Origin: Xylanibacter rodentium
Lineage (GTDB): Bacteria; Bacteroidota; Bacteroidia; Bacteroidales; Bacteroidaceae
Assembly: GCF_013166575.1 (NCBI RefSeq)
Contig: NZ_JABKKE010000020.1
Location: 1 to 64,000 of the forward strand
Direction of reading: 5' to 3'
Length of the DNA stretch: 64,000 nucleotides
The notes under the pieces are model-generated. The model did not search any database and was not told the DNA's origin. It saw only the letters and a program-made list of their open reading frames with translations. Each line of letters begins with the position of its first letter. Position 1 is the stretch's first letter. This document shows, one piece after another, positions 7,805-15,867 of the stretch. The translations under genes were made by a program, and so were the position numbers.

Positions 7805-10309
7805 TTATTCCTTGTTTCTCCGCCTTTCGGCAAGCTGCCGGATGGCGGCTTCGATGTCGTCGCCCAGCTTCTCCGCCAGACGGTAAACCTCCACTTTTTC
7901 CGTTTCCTCGGTGGTGTACGCCAGATACTCTTCCGCGCTGACCTCCGTGGCATAGACCGCCGACTGCGTGCCGCCCAAGCCTATCCACACCTCCTTGTAG
8001 AGCCGTGAAGGGTTGTTCGCCATGTTGATGGAGAGTATCTGCGACTTCTCCTTTTCCGTCAGTCCGAGCAACGCCTGTATCTGGTCGAACTTGTTCATAT
8101 ATTTCCTTTGGTCAAGCAGGATTTTACAATCCGAGTTGTTGATAATGCTCTCTTTGACCACCGGAGAACTGATAATGTCGTCCACCTCCTGCGTCACCAC
8201 GATTGCCTCGCCGTAATATTTTCTGACCGTCTTATACATATAGCGCAGATATTCAGCCATGTTCGCCGATGAGAGGGCCTTCCAAGCCTCTTCCACGATA
8301 AGCTGTTTCCGCACGCCTTTCAGCCGCCGCATCTTGTTGATGAAGGCTTCCATGATGATGATGGTCACGACGGGGAACAGTTCGCGGTTTTCTTTAATCG
8401 AATCTATCTCGAAGACGATGAACCGCTTGCCGAGCAGGTCGATGTTCTCCGTGGAGTTGAGCAGGAAATCGTAACGCCCGCCCCGGTAATACTGCCGCAT
8501 GGTGGTGAGCATGTTGTCGATGTTGAAGTCGGACTTCTCCACCTTGATGTCACGCTGTGCCAGTTCCTTGCGGTAGTCGTCACGCATATACTCGTAGAAG
8601 GTGTTGAACGACGGCACGATGCTACGGTCGGATTGGATGCGCTCAATATAGGCACTCACGGCACTGCCCAGCTCGCCGCTCTCCGTCTTTGTCACCTTGT
8701 CGTCCTCCGACTTCCAGAGCGTCAGCAACAGGGTCTTGATGCTGTCCTTCTTCTCCACGTCGAAGATGTAATCGTCGGTGTAGAACGGGTTGAAGCTGAT
8801 GGGCTTATCTTCCGTGTAGGTGAAATACACACCGTCCGCTCCGCCTGTCTTGCGTCGGATCATGCCGCACAAGCCCTGATAGGAGTTTCCCGTGTCCACC
8901 AATACCACATGTGCGCCTTGCTCATAATATTGGCGCACGAGGTGGTTCATGAAGAAAGACTTGCCGCTGCCCGAAGGACCCAGCACGAACTTGTTGCGGT
9001 TGGTCGTGATACCTCGCTTCATGGGCAGGTCGGAGATGTCAAGGTGCAGCGGTTTTCCCGTGAGCCTGTCCACCATCTTGATGCCGAAGGGCGAGAGCGA
9101 GCTGCGGTAGTTGGTTTCCTCTGTGAACAGGCACACCGCCTGTTCGATGAAGGTGTGGAAACTCTCTTCCGCCGGGAAGTCCGCCGCATTGCCGGGTATC
9201 GCCGCCCAGTAGAGTGTCGGGCAGTCGATGGTGTTGTGGCGCGGCACGCATTCCATGCTTGCCAACTGGCTGCCCACGTCGTTCTTGATATGCTTCAGTT
9301 CCTCCGCATCGTCGCTCCACGCCATGACGTTGAAGTGTGCCCGTACCGAGGTCAGTCCGTAGGAATGGGCTTCGTTCAGGTATTGGTCTATCCACTCGCG
9401 GTTGATGCTGTTGCTCCTTGAATAGCGAGATAGCGACTGCATGTTACGGGCGGACTTCTCGAACTTCTGCAAGGTTTCCTCACTGTTGTCTATCAGCACA
9501 TACTGGTTGTAGATATGGTTGCAGGAGAGCAGAAGCCCCACCGGGGAGGCGAATGACAGTCGGCAGTCACTCCGGTCGGTGGAGAGCTTCTCGTAACGGG
9601 TGTCGGTAGCCACCTTGCCCGGCAGGTCTTCCGCGTCGGAGAGGGTGTGCAGACACAGGCGGTTGTCGCCGATGCGCATCTCCCTTGCCGAAAGCTCGAT
9701 GTCCTGCAAGGTGGTGTCACCTTCCGGCATGAGCGAGAAGTAGCGTTCAATAAGTCCCGTCTTTCCCTCAGTACCCACAATCTCATCGGTGGAGAGGCGG
9801 CGCAGCCTGACAAGCCCGCTGTCGTTCATGATGCGCTCGAACTGTTCGCAGGCTTCCAAGAACTTGGTCGTGGTTTCCCTGTCCAGCTCCTTCGGGATGA
9901 TATGTCCCCGGCACAGCGTGCTGAAATTGCTCTGCATCCGGTTACGCTCCTTTGTTGTCTTGGTCAGGTAGAGGTAGCAGGTGTGTTTCAGGTACGGACG
10001 CTCGTTGAAGTGACGCTCGAAAGAGCGGCTTAAAAAGCTCATGTCGTCCTTCTGAAGCTCCGGTTTGTAGCGTTCCTTGATGAACCAGTCCTGTTTGTGG
10101 ACGACGGAGTAGTCCGGCAGCACCTTGATAGCCTTGCACCAGCAACTGTGTATCGCCTCGTACTCCGCACCCGTCACGGTGTAAAGTTCCGGTAGTTCCA
10201 CCTCGAAAGCCACCGTGATGTCGGCGTCCTTTGAGATGATGCAGCCATGCTCCACCGCTAAAAGTGGGAACCTGTTTTCCAGTGTTGTCATTTTCGATGT
10301 ATTCCTCAT
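7805..10309 (-). CDS. traG: TraG, VirB4-like conjugation ATPase
   Basis: The product is 834 residues. Walker A is GPSGSGKSFFMNHL (about residue 440) and Walker B is KQLIVEEAWKAL (about 675), both in the C-terminal ATPase half. The N-terminal half matches the TraG-family conjugative transposon ATPase (ENRFPLLAVEHGCIISKDADI). VirB4 proteins energise T4SS assembly and pilus biogenesis at the inner membrane. The start codon overlaps the traF stop; a start six residues later (MTTLENRF) is equally possible. Despite its name it is not the VirD4-type coupling protein, which is mobC here. Confidence 0.93.
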   Translation of the reverse strand: MRNTSKMTTLENRFPLLAVEHGCIISKDADITVAFEVELPELYTVTGAEYEAIHSCWCKAIKVLPDYSVVHKQDWFIKERYKPELQKDDMSFLSRSFERHFNERPYLKHTCYLYLTKTTKERNRMQSNFSTLCRGHIIPKELDRETTTKFLEACEQFERIMNDSGLVRLRRLSTDEIVGTEGKTGLIERYFSLMPEGDTTLQDIELSAREMRIGDNRLCLHTLSDAEDLPGKVATDTRYEKLSTDRSDCRLSFASPVGLLLSCNHIYNQYVLIDNSEETLQKFEKSARNMQSLSRYSRSNSINREWIDQYLNEAHSYGLTSVRAHFNVMAWSDDAEELKHIKNDVGSQLASMECVPRHNTIDCPTLYWAAIPGNAADFPAEESFHTFIEQAVCLFTEETNYRSSLSPFGIKMVDRLTGKPLHLDISDLPMKRGITTNRNKFVLGPSGSGKSFFMNHLVRQYYEQGAHVVLVDTGNSYQGLCGMIRRKTGGADGVYFTYTEDKPISFNPFYTDDYIFDVEKKDSIKTLLLTLWKSEDDKVTKTESGELGSAVSAYIERIQSDRSIVPSFNTFYEYMRDDYRKELAQRDIKVEKSDFNIDNMLTTMRQYYRGGRYDFLLNSTENIDLLGKRFIVFEIDSIKENRELFPVVTIIIMEAFINKMRRLKGVRKQLIVEEAWKALSSANMAEYLRYMYKTVRKYYGEAIVVTQEVDDIISSPVVKESIINNSDCKILLDQRKYMNKFDQIQALLGLTEKEKSQILSINMANNPSRLYKEVWIGLGGTQSAVYATEVSAEEYLAYTTEETEKVEVYRLAEKLGDDIEAAIRQLAERRRNKE

Positions 10310-10638
10310 TGTCTTTCTTCCTTTCGTTGTCGTTTGAACAGACGGGTTATCCGCCGCCGGTTGATAAGGTATCGGGGATGGCTCCGTGCCGCTCCTAATT
10401 TCATCAGCCCGTGTTCACCGTACCGGGCGTTCAGCGCGAAGGTCTGCCATACAAGGAGGGAGGACGATGCCGCGCCGAAGCCGATACATATCCACTGGTC
10501 GATACCGACCATGTAGAGGATGACGAACAGGACGAAGAGAGCCAGCAGACCTCCGCAGAAGATGAAGAGGTACTGTGCCTTCAAGCCCTTGAACTCTACC
10601 GGACGGCCGATACCCTTGTTGATTGGGTATTCAGCCAT
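10306..10638 (-). CDS. traF: TraF, VirB3-like membrane protein (DUF4133)
   Basis: The 110-residue product opens MAEYPINKGIGRPVEFKGLKAQ and has two adjacent transmembrane helices (LFIFCGGLLALFVLFVILYMV and ICIGFGAASSSLLVWQTFAL), then a basic tail. This is the DUF4133 (VirB3-like) subunit that pairs with the VirB4 ATPase. The traG start overlaps its stop codon, which fits coupled translation. Confidence 0.92.
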   Translation of the reverse strand: MAEYPINKGIGRPVEFKGLKAQYLFIFCGGLLALFVLFVILYMVGIDQWICIGFGAASSSLLVWQTFALNARYGEHGLMKLGAARSHPRYLINRRRITRLFKRQRKEERQ

Positions 10639-10648
10639 ACATTATTTA

Positions 10649-10966
10649 TTAAAGGAAGAATGAGCGCAGGATGGTGGCGGCAACAATCAGGAAGATGCAC
10701 GCGCCGAACCACGAGGCGGCTGTCTTGCTGGTGTCGGGGTCGCCCGATGAAAACTTGCCGTACACTTTTACGCCCCCGATAAGCCCGACGACTGCACCGA
10801 TGGCGTATATCAGTTTAGTTCCGGGGTCGAAATAAGAACTCACCATAGAGGTGGCTTCGTTGATGCCCGCGATGCCGTTTCCCTGCGCGAAAGCGGAGGC
10901 GGTTGCGGCGATGACAAGTGCCGCGGAGAGGATTGCTTTTCTGTTTTTCAAGATGTTCTTGTTCAT
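10649..10966 (-). CDS. traE: TraE, VirB2-like pilin candidate (DUF4134)
   Basis: The product is 105 residues. A signal peptide (ILSAALVIAATASAFAQG) is followed by two hydrophobic segments (LIYAIGAVVGLIGGVKVYGKF and WFGACIFLIVAATILRSFFL) separated by a short loop DPDTSKTA. The size and helical-hairpin layout match VirB2-type pilins. It is the first structural gene before traF/traG. A 200-bp gap separates it from traD upstream. Confidence 0.9.
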   Translation of the reverse strand: MNKNILKNRKAILSAALVIAATASAFAQGNGIAGINEATSMVSSYFDPGTKLIYAIGAVVGLIGGVKVYGKFSSGDPDTSKTAASWFGACIFLIVAATILRSFFL

Positions 10967-11167
10967 AAACTGTTCTTGTTTTTTGCCGTCAAAAGGGTGG
11001 ATGGTCCTTTGTCGGGCGGTTGATACTTTGTTTCTTTACTTTGGTTTTAGTGGATGCCCGTTTGTTTCCACGGACGTGGGCGTGTCCGTTGCGGATGGGG
11101 ATGCGCCTTGCGTTTCCTCGCCGCGTGGGTTGATGTCATTCTTTCATGTTCATTTCTTTTATTGTTG

Positions 11168-11896
11168 TCATACATAGTTGCGAATGTCGAACTCCTCGAT
11201 GTTGTCCGGCACGACGAACTCCTTTTCAGATTTCTTCAGCCGAATCTCGATAAGCCCCTTGATGCGGATGCCTATCTCCGAAAAGCCTTCCATCATTTTC
11301 TCGTACAACTCCGTGCCCTCCATGTCGGTGAACACCTTAGCCGCCTTTTCACGTTCCGCCTGTGTCGCGTCCGGGTTTTTGGCGGTCTTGCAGGCGTCGT
11401 CAATCTCGTCAAAGCTGCTGCCCGAAGCCCGTGGCGTGTCCGAGGCGTCCTCTTCCGGTTCGTCGTCCCCGTATCCCAGTTCCTCCGGCGGTATGCTCGT
11501 GAAGGTCTCATCGAGTTTTTCCTCCGGGACTTGTGCCGGGCGGGATGCGTTTCCCGTTTTTCCGTCGTCAAAAGTAGCCTCTTCCTCCGACAGCTCAATG
11601 CCTTTTTCAATAGTGGCGGCTTCTTGCGTCGGTATGGCAGCGGTTGTCCGGGTGGATGCCATCCTGAAACGGCTCTTGCCGATGATGTCCGCCTTTTCCG
11701 CAGGGACTTCCTCGTGTGCCGCTATGCGTTTAGCCTCATTCCCGTCCAGTGACCGCCATAATCCGACAATGCCCTTGAAGAAGCGGACAATCCGCGTGTC
11801 CATGATGCGCTCGTAAAGGAGCAGGAACAGGAACCAGAGGTTGCAGCCGACCGATACCGCCAGCAGAATGTCTGTCATGCTGATTGTGTAATTCAT
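11168..11896 (-). CDS. traD: TraD, conserved ICE protein of unknown function
   Basis: The product is 242 residues, starting at MNYTISMTDILLAVSVGCNL; the ORF has 15 extra upstream codons without an obvious signal. One N-terminal transmembrane helix (residues about 8-27, LLAVSVGCNLWFLFLLLYER) anchors a long acidic, low-complexity cytoplasmic region, then a C-terminal conserved segment (YEKMMEGFSEIGIRIKGLIEIRLK). CTnDOT traD has the same position between traC and traE. Function is unknown. Confidence 0.75.
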   Translation of the reverse strand: MNYTISMTDILLAVSVGCNLWFLFLLLYERIMDTRIVRFFKGIVGLWRSLDGNEAKRIAAHEEVPAEKADIIGKSRFRMASTRTTAAIPTQEAATIEKGIELSEEEATFDDGKTGNASRPAQVPEEKLDETFTSIPPEELGYGDDEPEEDASDTPRASGSSFDEIDDACKTAKNPDATQAEREKAAKVFTDMEGTELYEKMMEGFSEIGIRIKGLIEIRLKKSEKEFVVPDNIEEFDIRNYV

Positions 11897-11912
11897 ATCC
11901 TTCCGTTTTTGG

Positions 11913-12272
11913 TTAGAATACTGAATTGTAATTTCGGGCATAAAGGCTCTTTATCGCATCTTCGCACTGGTTGAAGTGGTGCGTCAGCACATGGTCGATG
12001 TAAGCGGACAGCGTAAGCCGGTCATGCCCGATTACACGGGTGATACGCATGATACGCTCGTGGTACTCCGGGCGCACATACGCCATCTTCCCCTCACGTG
12101 CCTTTACTTCCGGGTCGCGGATGAACAGGCGTTCATAGTCCTTCTCACTGCATTTGCCGCTTACCGGGACAGGCGACAGTATTTCCACACTCGCCTGCAC
12201 TTGGGTAAACATACCTCCGCAGTCTTGCTGTGGTCTTTTTTCATTCGGTGTCATTTCTTTTTCCATTTTCAA
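11913..12272 (-). CDS. traC: TraC, DUF3408 DNA-associated protein
   Basis: The product is 119 residues. The C-terminal half, ending HERIMRITRVIGHDRLTLS then AYIDHVLTHHF, is the DUF3408 signature, a ribbon-helix-helix-like segment. The first half is polar and probably disordered. It is paralogous to the neighbouring traB product (same C-terminal pattern). Such pairs accompany the ParA-like TraA in CTnDOT and may bind ICE DNA; that role is an inference. The start overlaps nothing, but its 3' end is 17 bp from traD. Confidence 0.8.
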   Translation of the reverse strand: MKMEKEMTPNEKRPQQDCGGMFTQVQASVEILSPVPVSGKCSEKDYERLFIRDPEVKAREGKMAYVRPEYHERIMRITRVIGHDRLTLSAYIDHVLTHHFNQCEDAIKSLYARNYNSVF

Positions 12273-12715
12273 ATCAGATCTTCACGTTGTTTCTTGTACA
12301 GTTCGTTGATTCTCTCCTTGTGCTGTTCCAGATGCTGGCGCAGCACGGTATCCACATATCCGCCTACTGAGATTTCCCCTCCGGCGATGTCGTTCACGAT
12401 TCTGAGGATCTTGCCGTGGACGTCACGGCTGATATAGACACATTGGCGGGTCTTTATCTCGTTGCGGCGCAGGAATAGCTCGTTGTAGTCCTCGTCCTGC
12501 CTTTTCCGGCGTCCACTTTCCCTCTGCGCTTTTTCCCGTGTTACGGGTTGCACAGGAGATGGTTCCGGTGCGGCGGTGTCCTCTTCGGTCGGTGCAGCTG
12601 CGGGTACTTCCTGTGCGGGGCGCAGTGTCCCGTCCTGTGTGCGCCGCCCGATGGAGGCTAACAGCAGTTCCTCGTCGATGCCTTCCGTGTTCACTTTCCT
12701 GCTGCCCATGCTCAC
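12269..12715 (-). CDS. traB: TraB, DUF3408 DNA-associated protein
   Basis: The product is 148 residues. A Pro/Ala/Glu-rich N-terminal half is followed by a basic stretch (REKAQRESGRRKRQDED) and the DUF3408 C-terminus (YISRDVHGKILRIVNDIAGG, then YVDTVLRQHLEQH). It overlaps traA by 4 bp and traC by 4 bp, so the three are translated together. The RHH-like end and adjacency to a ParA-type ATPase suggest a ParB-like or DNA-binding partner, but this is not shown. Confidence 0.8.
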   Translation of the reverse strand: MSMGSRKVNTEGIDEELLLASIGRRTQDGTLRPAQEVPAAAPTEEDTAAPEPSPVQPVTREKAQRESGRRKRQDEDYNELFLRRNEIKTRQCVYISRDVHGKILRIVNDIAGGEISVGGYVDTVLRQHLEQHKERINELYKKQREDLI

Positions 12716-13473
12716 TGCGGTCTGATGATGTCGCTTATCTCTTCGGAAAACTCCCGGATGCCACTCCCTTTCAGCAGTGCCGTGTCCATCGGGAAGATGG
12801 TGGAGCGGAAAACGCTCTTGCGCTCTTCCGAAAGGTCACGGCGGAACTTCTTGCTGTCGGGCAAGCGGGTGGAAAGTACCGGAAAGCCCATTTCGGCTAT
12901 CACTTCCTCGTAGATGCCGTACAAGTCGTTCCTCTCCCTGCCGTCCACCATCGTCCAGAACAGATGCAGCCCCTTTGTTTTCGCCTGTCCGGTAGTCATC
13001 AGCCTGTCGCGGAACATCGTGACGAATTTCAGGGTACTCTCCACGACAAAGCGGTCGGCACTCAGCGGAGTGAAAATGTAGTCCATCTGCGAGAGCGTCT
13101 TTATCACGCCGTTGCTTCGGAGTGTGCCGGGCATGTCGAAGAACACCACGTCGGGTTTCACGTCCTCAGTGGCAATCATCCTCTCGGCATCGTCGAGGGC
13201 GTTCACCGCATTGCTTTTGACGATGGTGTAGGCGTTCTTTTTGATCCGGCGGAAATGGTCGCAAGCGAGAGCCTTGAAGTAGGTGCTGCTGTCGATAAGC
13301 CCCATTTCGTGTTCGCGCAGCCCGTGGATGCTGTGCTGCGGGTCGTCGCAGTCCACGACGGCGACATTGTAGCCTTTCACGTTGTGCAGGTAGCTGGCGG
13401 CAAGTGCCGTGACAGTGGATTTGCCGATGCCACCTTTCTGTGTTGCGAATGCAACGAAGATTTCCTTACTCAT
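12712..13473 (-). CDS. traA: TraA, ParA/MinD-type ATPase, first gene of the transfer operon
   Basis: The product is 253 residues, starting at MSKEIFVAFATQKGG; an upstream extension of the frame (to 13797) lies in the non-coding control region and has no family character. The deviant Walker A KGGIGKSTV is at residues 14-22, a switch-I-like VDCDDPQHS motif follows at about 43, and Walker B-like VVFFDMPGTL lies near 110. ParA proteins drive DNA or complex positioning. In CTnDOT this gene leads the tra operon, whose expression depends on the excision proteins. Confidence 0.88.
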   Translation of the reverse strand: MSKEIFVAFATQKGGIGKSTVTALAASYLHNVKGYNVAVVDCDDPQHSIHGLREHEMGLIDSSTYFKALACDHFRRIKKNAYTIVKSNAVNALDDAERMIATEDVKPDVVFFDMPGTLRSNGVIKTLSQMDYIFTPLSADRFVVESTLKFVTMFRDRLMTTGQAKTKGLHLFWTMVDGRERNDLYGIYEEVIAEMGFPVLSTRLPDSKKFRRDLSEERKSVFRSTIFPMDTALLKGSGIREFSEEISDIIRPQ

Positions 13474-13885
13474 AGTTCCATTTATTTTAATTGTTGATGA
13501 TTTGTTTTTCTGTTTCCATACGGATTTGGCTGTCGCACCATCCGCTTCCGTGACTACACACGCAGGCGGGTCGTCGCGTATCCGGTTCTGTGGTGAAGCG
13601 GTGCGTCGGACAAATGGTGATTGACGACATTGCGTCATGAAGTCATTGAATCCATACGTCACCGAATTGTCGGAGAACCGGGTTTCCGACGGTTCGGGTA
13701 TCCGTTTCGGCAAGTATCCGAAGAAGCGGATTTCCGGGTATTTGAATGTTCCGTTTATCATATCTTCAAATCGTTCGTTTCTTGAATCATGCTGCAAATA
13801 AACAAGTATATTTTGGAACCTGTATCACTTCTCCGGCAAGTGGCGGCACGTTGCGCCGGTTGGCAGTCATTGACCGGGTCAAGCA

Positions 13886-13918
13886 TCTGTCCGATACCGC
13901 TTTAAGGGCGTAACTTTG
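13886..13918 (+). promoter_or_regulatory. Promoter of the mob operon
   Basis: The -7 box TAACTTTG lies at 13911-13918, a full match to the Bacteroides consensus TAnnTTTG. A weak -33 (TCTG, 13886-13889) is 21 nt upstream. Transcription would begin about 13925 and give a leader of roughly 260 nt before mobA. Confidence 0.55.
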
Positions 13919-13978
13919 CACCCGGACAGCAGGGTTCGCCGATGACGCGCGGCCCGGAGTCCTGAAAGGTATTTTCCC

Positions 13979-13998
13979 AATCCGTCCCCTGACGGATT
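13979..13998 (+). terminator. Terminator-like hairpin inside the mob leader
   Basis: AATCCGTC (13979-13986) pairs with GACGGATT (13991-13998) around the loop CCCT and is followed by TTTAT. It lies about 55 nt after the predicted start site and 185 nt before mobA, so it could act as an attenuator. Confidence 0.55.
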
Positions 13999-14000
13999 TT

Positions 14001-14055
14001 TATGTTCACCTGAACATAGCAAGATGTCTTTTCAGCCGCTCAAAATATTTTGAGC
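14001..14055. repeat. Two perfect palindromes in the mob leader
   Basis: TATGTTCA-CC-TGAACATA spans 14001-14018 and GCTCAAAATATTTTGAGC spans 14038-14055, an uninterrupted 18-bp palindrome. They follow directly on the attenuator-like hairpin. They could be operators, relaxosome protein sites or RNA stem-loops; the sequence alone does not choose. Confidence 0.6.
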
Positions 14056-14182
14056 AGCCACGAAAAGCACTTGCCCTTGCAGGGGGCGGGCTTTCCCTCC
14101 GAAGTCGGGAAGCCTTTCAGAACTGCGGTGCTGTAATCCGAAGCGGCGGCTTATGCCGTCAATCCGCTAAATCCAAAGTAAT

Positions 14183-14611
14183 ATGAAAGAGAAAAGGAAA
14201 AGCAAATCAGGGAGAAATCCCAAACTTGATCCGGCGGTGTACCGGTACACCGTCCGTTTCAACGAGGAGGAACACAACCGTTTCCTCGCCATGTTCGGAA
14301 AATCGGGTGTCTATGCACGGTCTGTTTTCCTCAAAGCGCACTTCTTCGGGCAACCGTTCAAGGTGCTGAAGGTGGACAAGACGTTGGTGGACTATTACAC
14401 CAAACTGTCGGATTTTCATGCACAATTCCGTGCCGTGGGTACGAATTACAACCAAGTCGTGAAGGAACTGAGGCTGCATTTTTCAGAGAAAAAGGCGATG
14501 GCGTTGCTCTACAAATTAGAGCAACACACCGTCGAACTCGTGAAACTGAGCCGCCGGATTGTGGAACTTTCAAGGGAAATGGAGGCAAAATGGTCGCAAA
14601 AATCAGTGTAG
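14183..14611 (+). CDS. mobA: MobA, relaxosome accessory protein
   Basis: The product is 142 residues with a basic N-terminus (MKEKRKSKSGRNPK) and a segment YRYTVRFNEEEHNRFLAMF typical of ribbon-helix-helix MobC/MobA-type accessory proteins that bind oriT and help the relaxase. The C-terminal half is a predicted coiled coil. The recurring ICE leader motif (14164-14180) is just before the ATG. The 3' end overlaps mobB by 22 bp, so the two are translationally linked. Confidence 0.85.
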   Translation: MKEKRKSKSGRNPKLDPAVYRYTVRFNEEEHNRFLAMFGKSGVYARSVFLKAHFFGQPFKVLKVDKTLVDYYTKLSDFHAQFRAVGTNYNQVVKELRLHFSEKKAMALLYKLEQHTVELVKLSRRIVELSREMEAKWSQKSV

Positions 14612-15837
14612 GAAGTTCGTTGTACGGCGCGATTGCCTACAACGGGGAGAAGATTAACGAGGCGCAGGGGCGGCTTCTCACCACCAACCGCATCTACAAT
14701 GACGGTTCGGGAACGGTGGACATAGGCAAGGCGATGGAGGGTTTTCTCACCTTCCTGCCACCGCAGATGAAGATCGAGAAGCCGGTGGTGCATATCTCTC
14801 TCAACCCGCACCCGGAGGATGTGCTGACCGATATTGAGTTGCAGAATATCGCCCGCGAGTATCTGGAAAAACTCGGTTTCGGAAACCAGCCTTATCTTGT
14901 ATTCAAGCACGAGGACATCGACCGCCACCACCTGCACATCGTGACGGTCAACGTGGACGAGAACGGGAAAAGGCTCAACCGGGATTTTCTCTACCGCCGC
15001 AGCGACCGTATCCGCAGGGAACTGGAACAGAAGTACGGATTGCATCCGGCAGAACGTAAAAATCAGAGATTGGATAATCCGTTGCGCAAGGTGGCCGCAT
15101 CGGCAGGTGATGTGAAGAAGCAGGTAGGCAACACCGTGAAGGCTCTGAATGGGCAGTACCGTTTCCAGACGATGGGCGAATACCGTGCGCTCCTTTCCTT
15201 ATATAATATGACGGTGGAGGAAGCGAGGGGCAACGTGCGCGGACGGGAGTATCACGGGCTGGTCTATTCCGTCACGGACGACAAGGGTAACAAGGTGGGC
15301 AACCCGTTCAAATCCTCGCTTTTCGGGAAGTCCGCAGGCTATGAAGCCGTACAGAAGAAGTTTGTCCGTTCCAAATCGGAAATCAAGGATAGGAAACTGG
15401 CAGACATGACGAAACGCACCGTCCTTTCCGTGCTGCAAGGCACTTATGACAAGGACAAATTTGTATCCCAACTCAAAGAGAAGGGCATCGACACCGTACT
15501 GCGCTACACAGAGGAAGGGCGCATCTATGGGGCTACCTTCATCGACCACCGCACGGGATGCGTGCTGAACGGTTCGCGCATGGGTAAGGAGCTTTCGGCG
15601 AATGCCTTGCAGGAACACTTCACCCTGCCATACGCCGGACAACCGCCGATACCGCTATCCATCCCTGTGGATGCTGCGGACAAGGCACACGGGCAGACCG
15701 CCTACGACAGTGAAGATATATCGGGCGGTATGGGCTTGCTCACTCCCGAAGGTCCGGCGGTAGATGCCGAGGAAGAGGCTTTCATCCGGGCGATGAAGCG
15801 CAAAAAGAAGAAAAAACGCAAGGGCTTGGGTATGTAA
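14590..15837 (+). CDS. mobB: MobB, relaxase
   Basis: The product is 415 residues. The N-terminal relaxase domain has HISLNPHPEDVL (about residues 58-70) and the metal-binding histidines in DIDRHHLHIVTVNVDENG (about 108-125), the 3H motif of MobP-type relaxases. A candidate catalytic Tyr is in the first 20 residues (SLYGAIAYNGEK). The basic C-terminus ends KRKKKKKRKGLGM. It nicks oriT and stays covalently bound to the 5' end of the transferred strand. The gene starts within mobA and is followed by mobC after 30 bp. Confidence 0.93.
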   Translation: MVAKISVGSSLYGAIAYNGEKINEAQGRLLTTNRIYNDGSGTVDIGKAMEGFLTFLPPQMKIEKPVVHISLNPHPEDVLTDIELQNIAREYLEKLGFGNQPYLVFKHEDIDRHHLHIVTVNVDENGKRLNRDFLYRRSDRIRRELEQKYGLHPAERKNQRLDNPLRKVAASAGDVKKQVGNTVKALNGQYRFQTMGEYRALLSLYNMTVEEARGNVRGREYHGLVYSVTDDKGNKVGNPFKSSLFGKSAGYEAVQKKFVRSKSEIKDRKLADMTKRTVLSVLQGTYDKDKFVSQLKEKGIDTVLRYTEEGRIYGATFIDHRTGCVLNGSRMGKELSANALQEHFTLPYAGQPPIPLSIPVDAADKAHGQTAYDSEDISGGMGLLTPEGPAVDAEEEAFIRAMKRKKKKKRKGLGM

Positions 15838-15867
15838 TCAGAGTATCAACAATTAAAAAATCAATGT

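Larger units (their letters stand above)
13474..14182. other. Divergent mob/tra control region, probable oriT
   Basis: There are 709 bp without a convincing gene between traA (minus) and mobA (plus). It holds a plus-strand promoter, three stem-loops and several shorter GC-rich inverted repeats (for example around 13838-13860 and 14141-14165). In CTnDOT relatives the origin of transfer lies next to the mobilisation genes. The region upstream of mobA is therefore the best oriT candidate in the window; the nick site cannot be read from sequence alone. Confidence 0.55.

Noticed and set aside
13474..13797. N-terminal extension of TraA
   Set aside because: The first 108 codons of that frame precede the conserved ParA start (MSKEIFVAFATQKGG) and lie in the control region; no ParA has such an extension with this composition.
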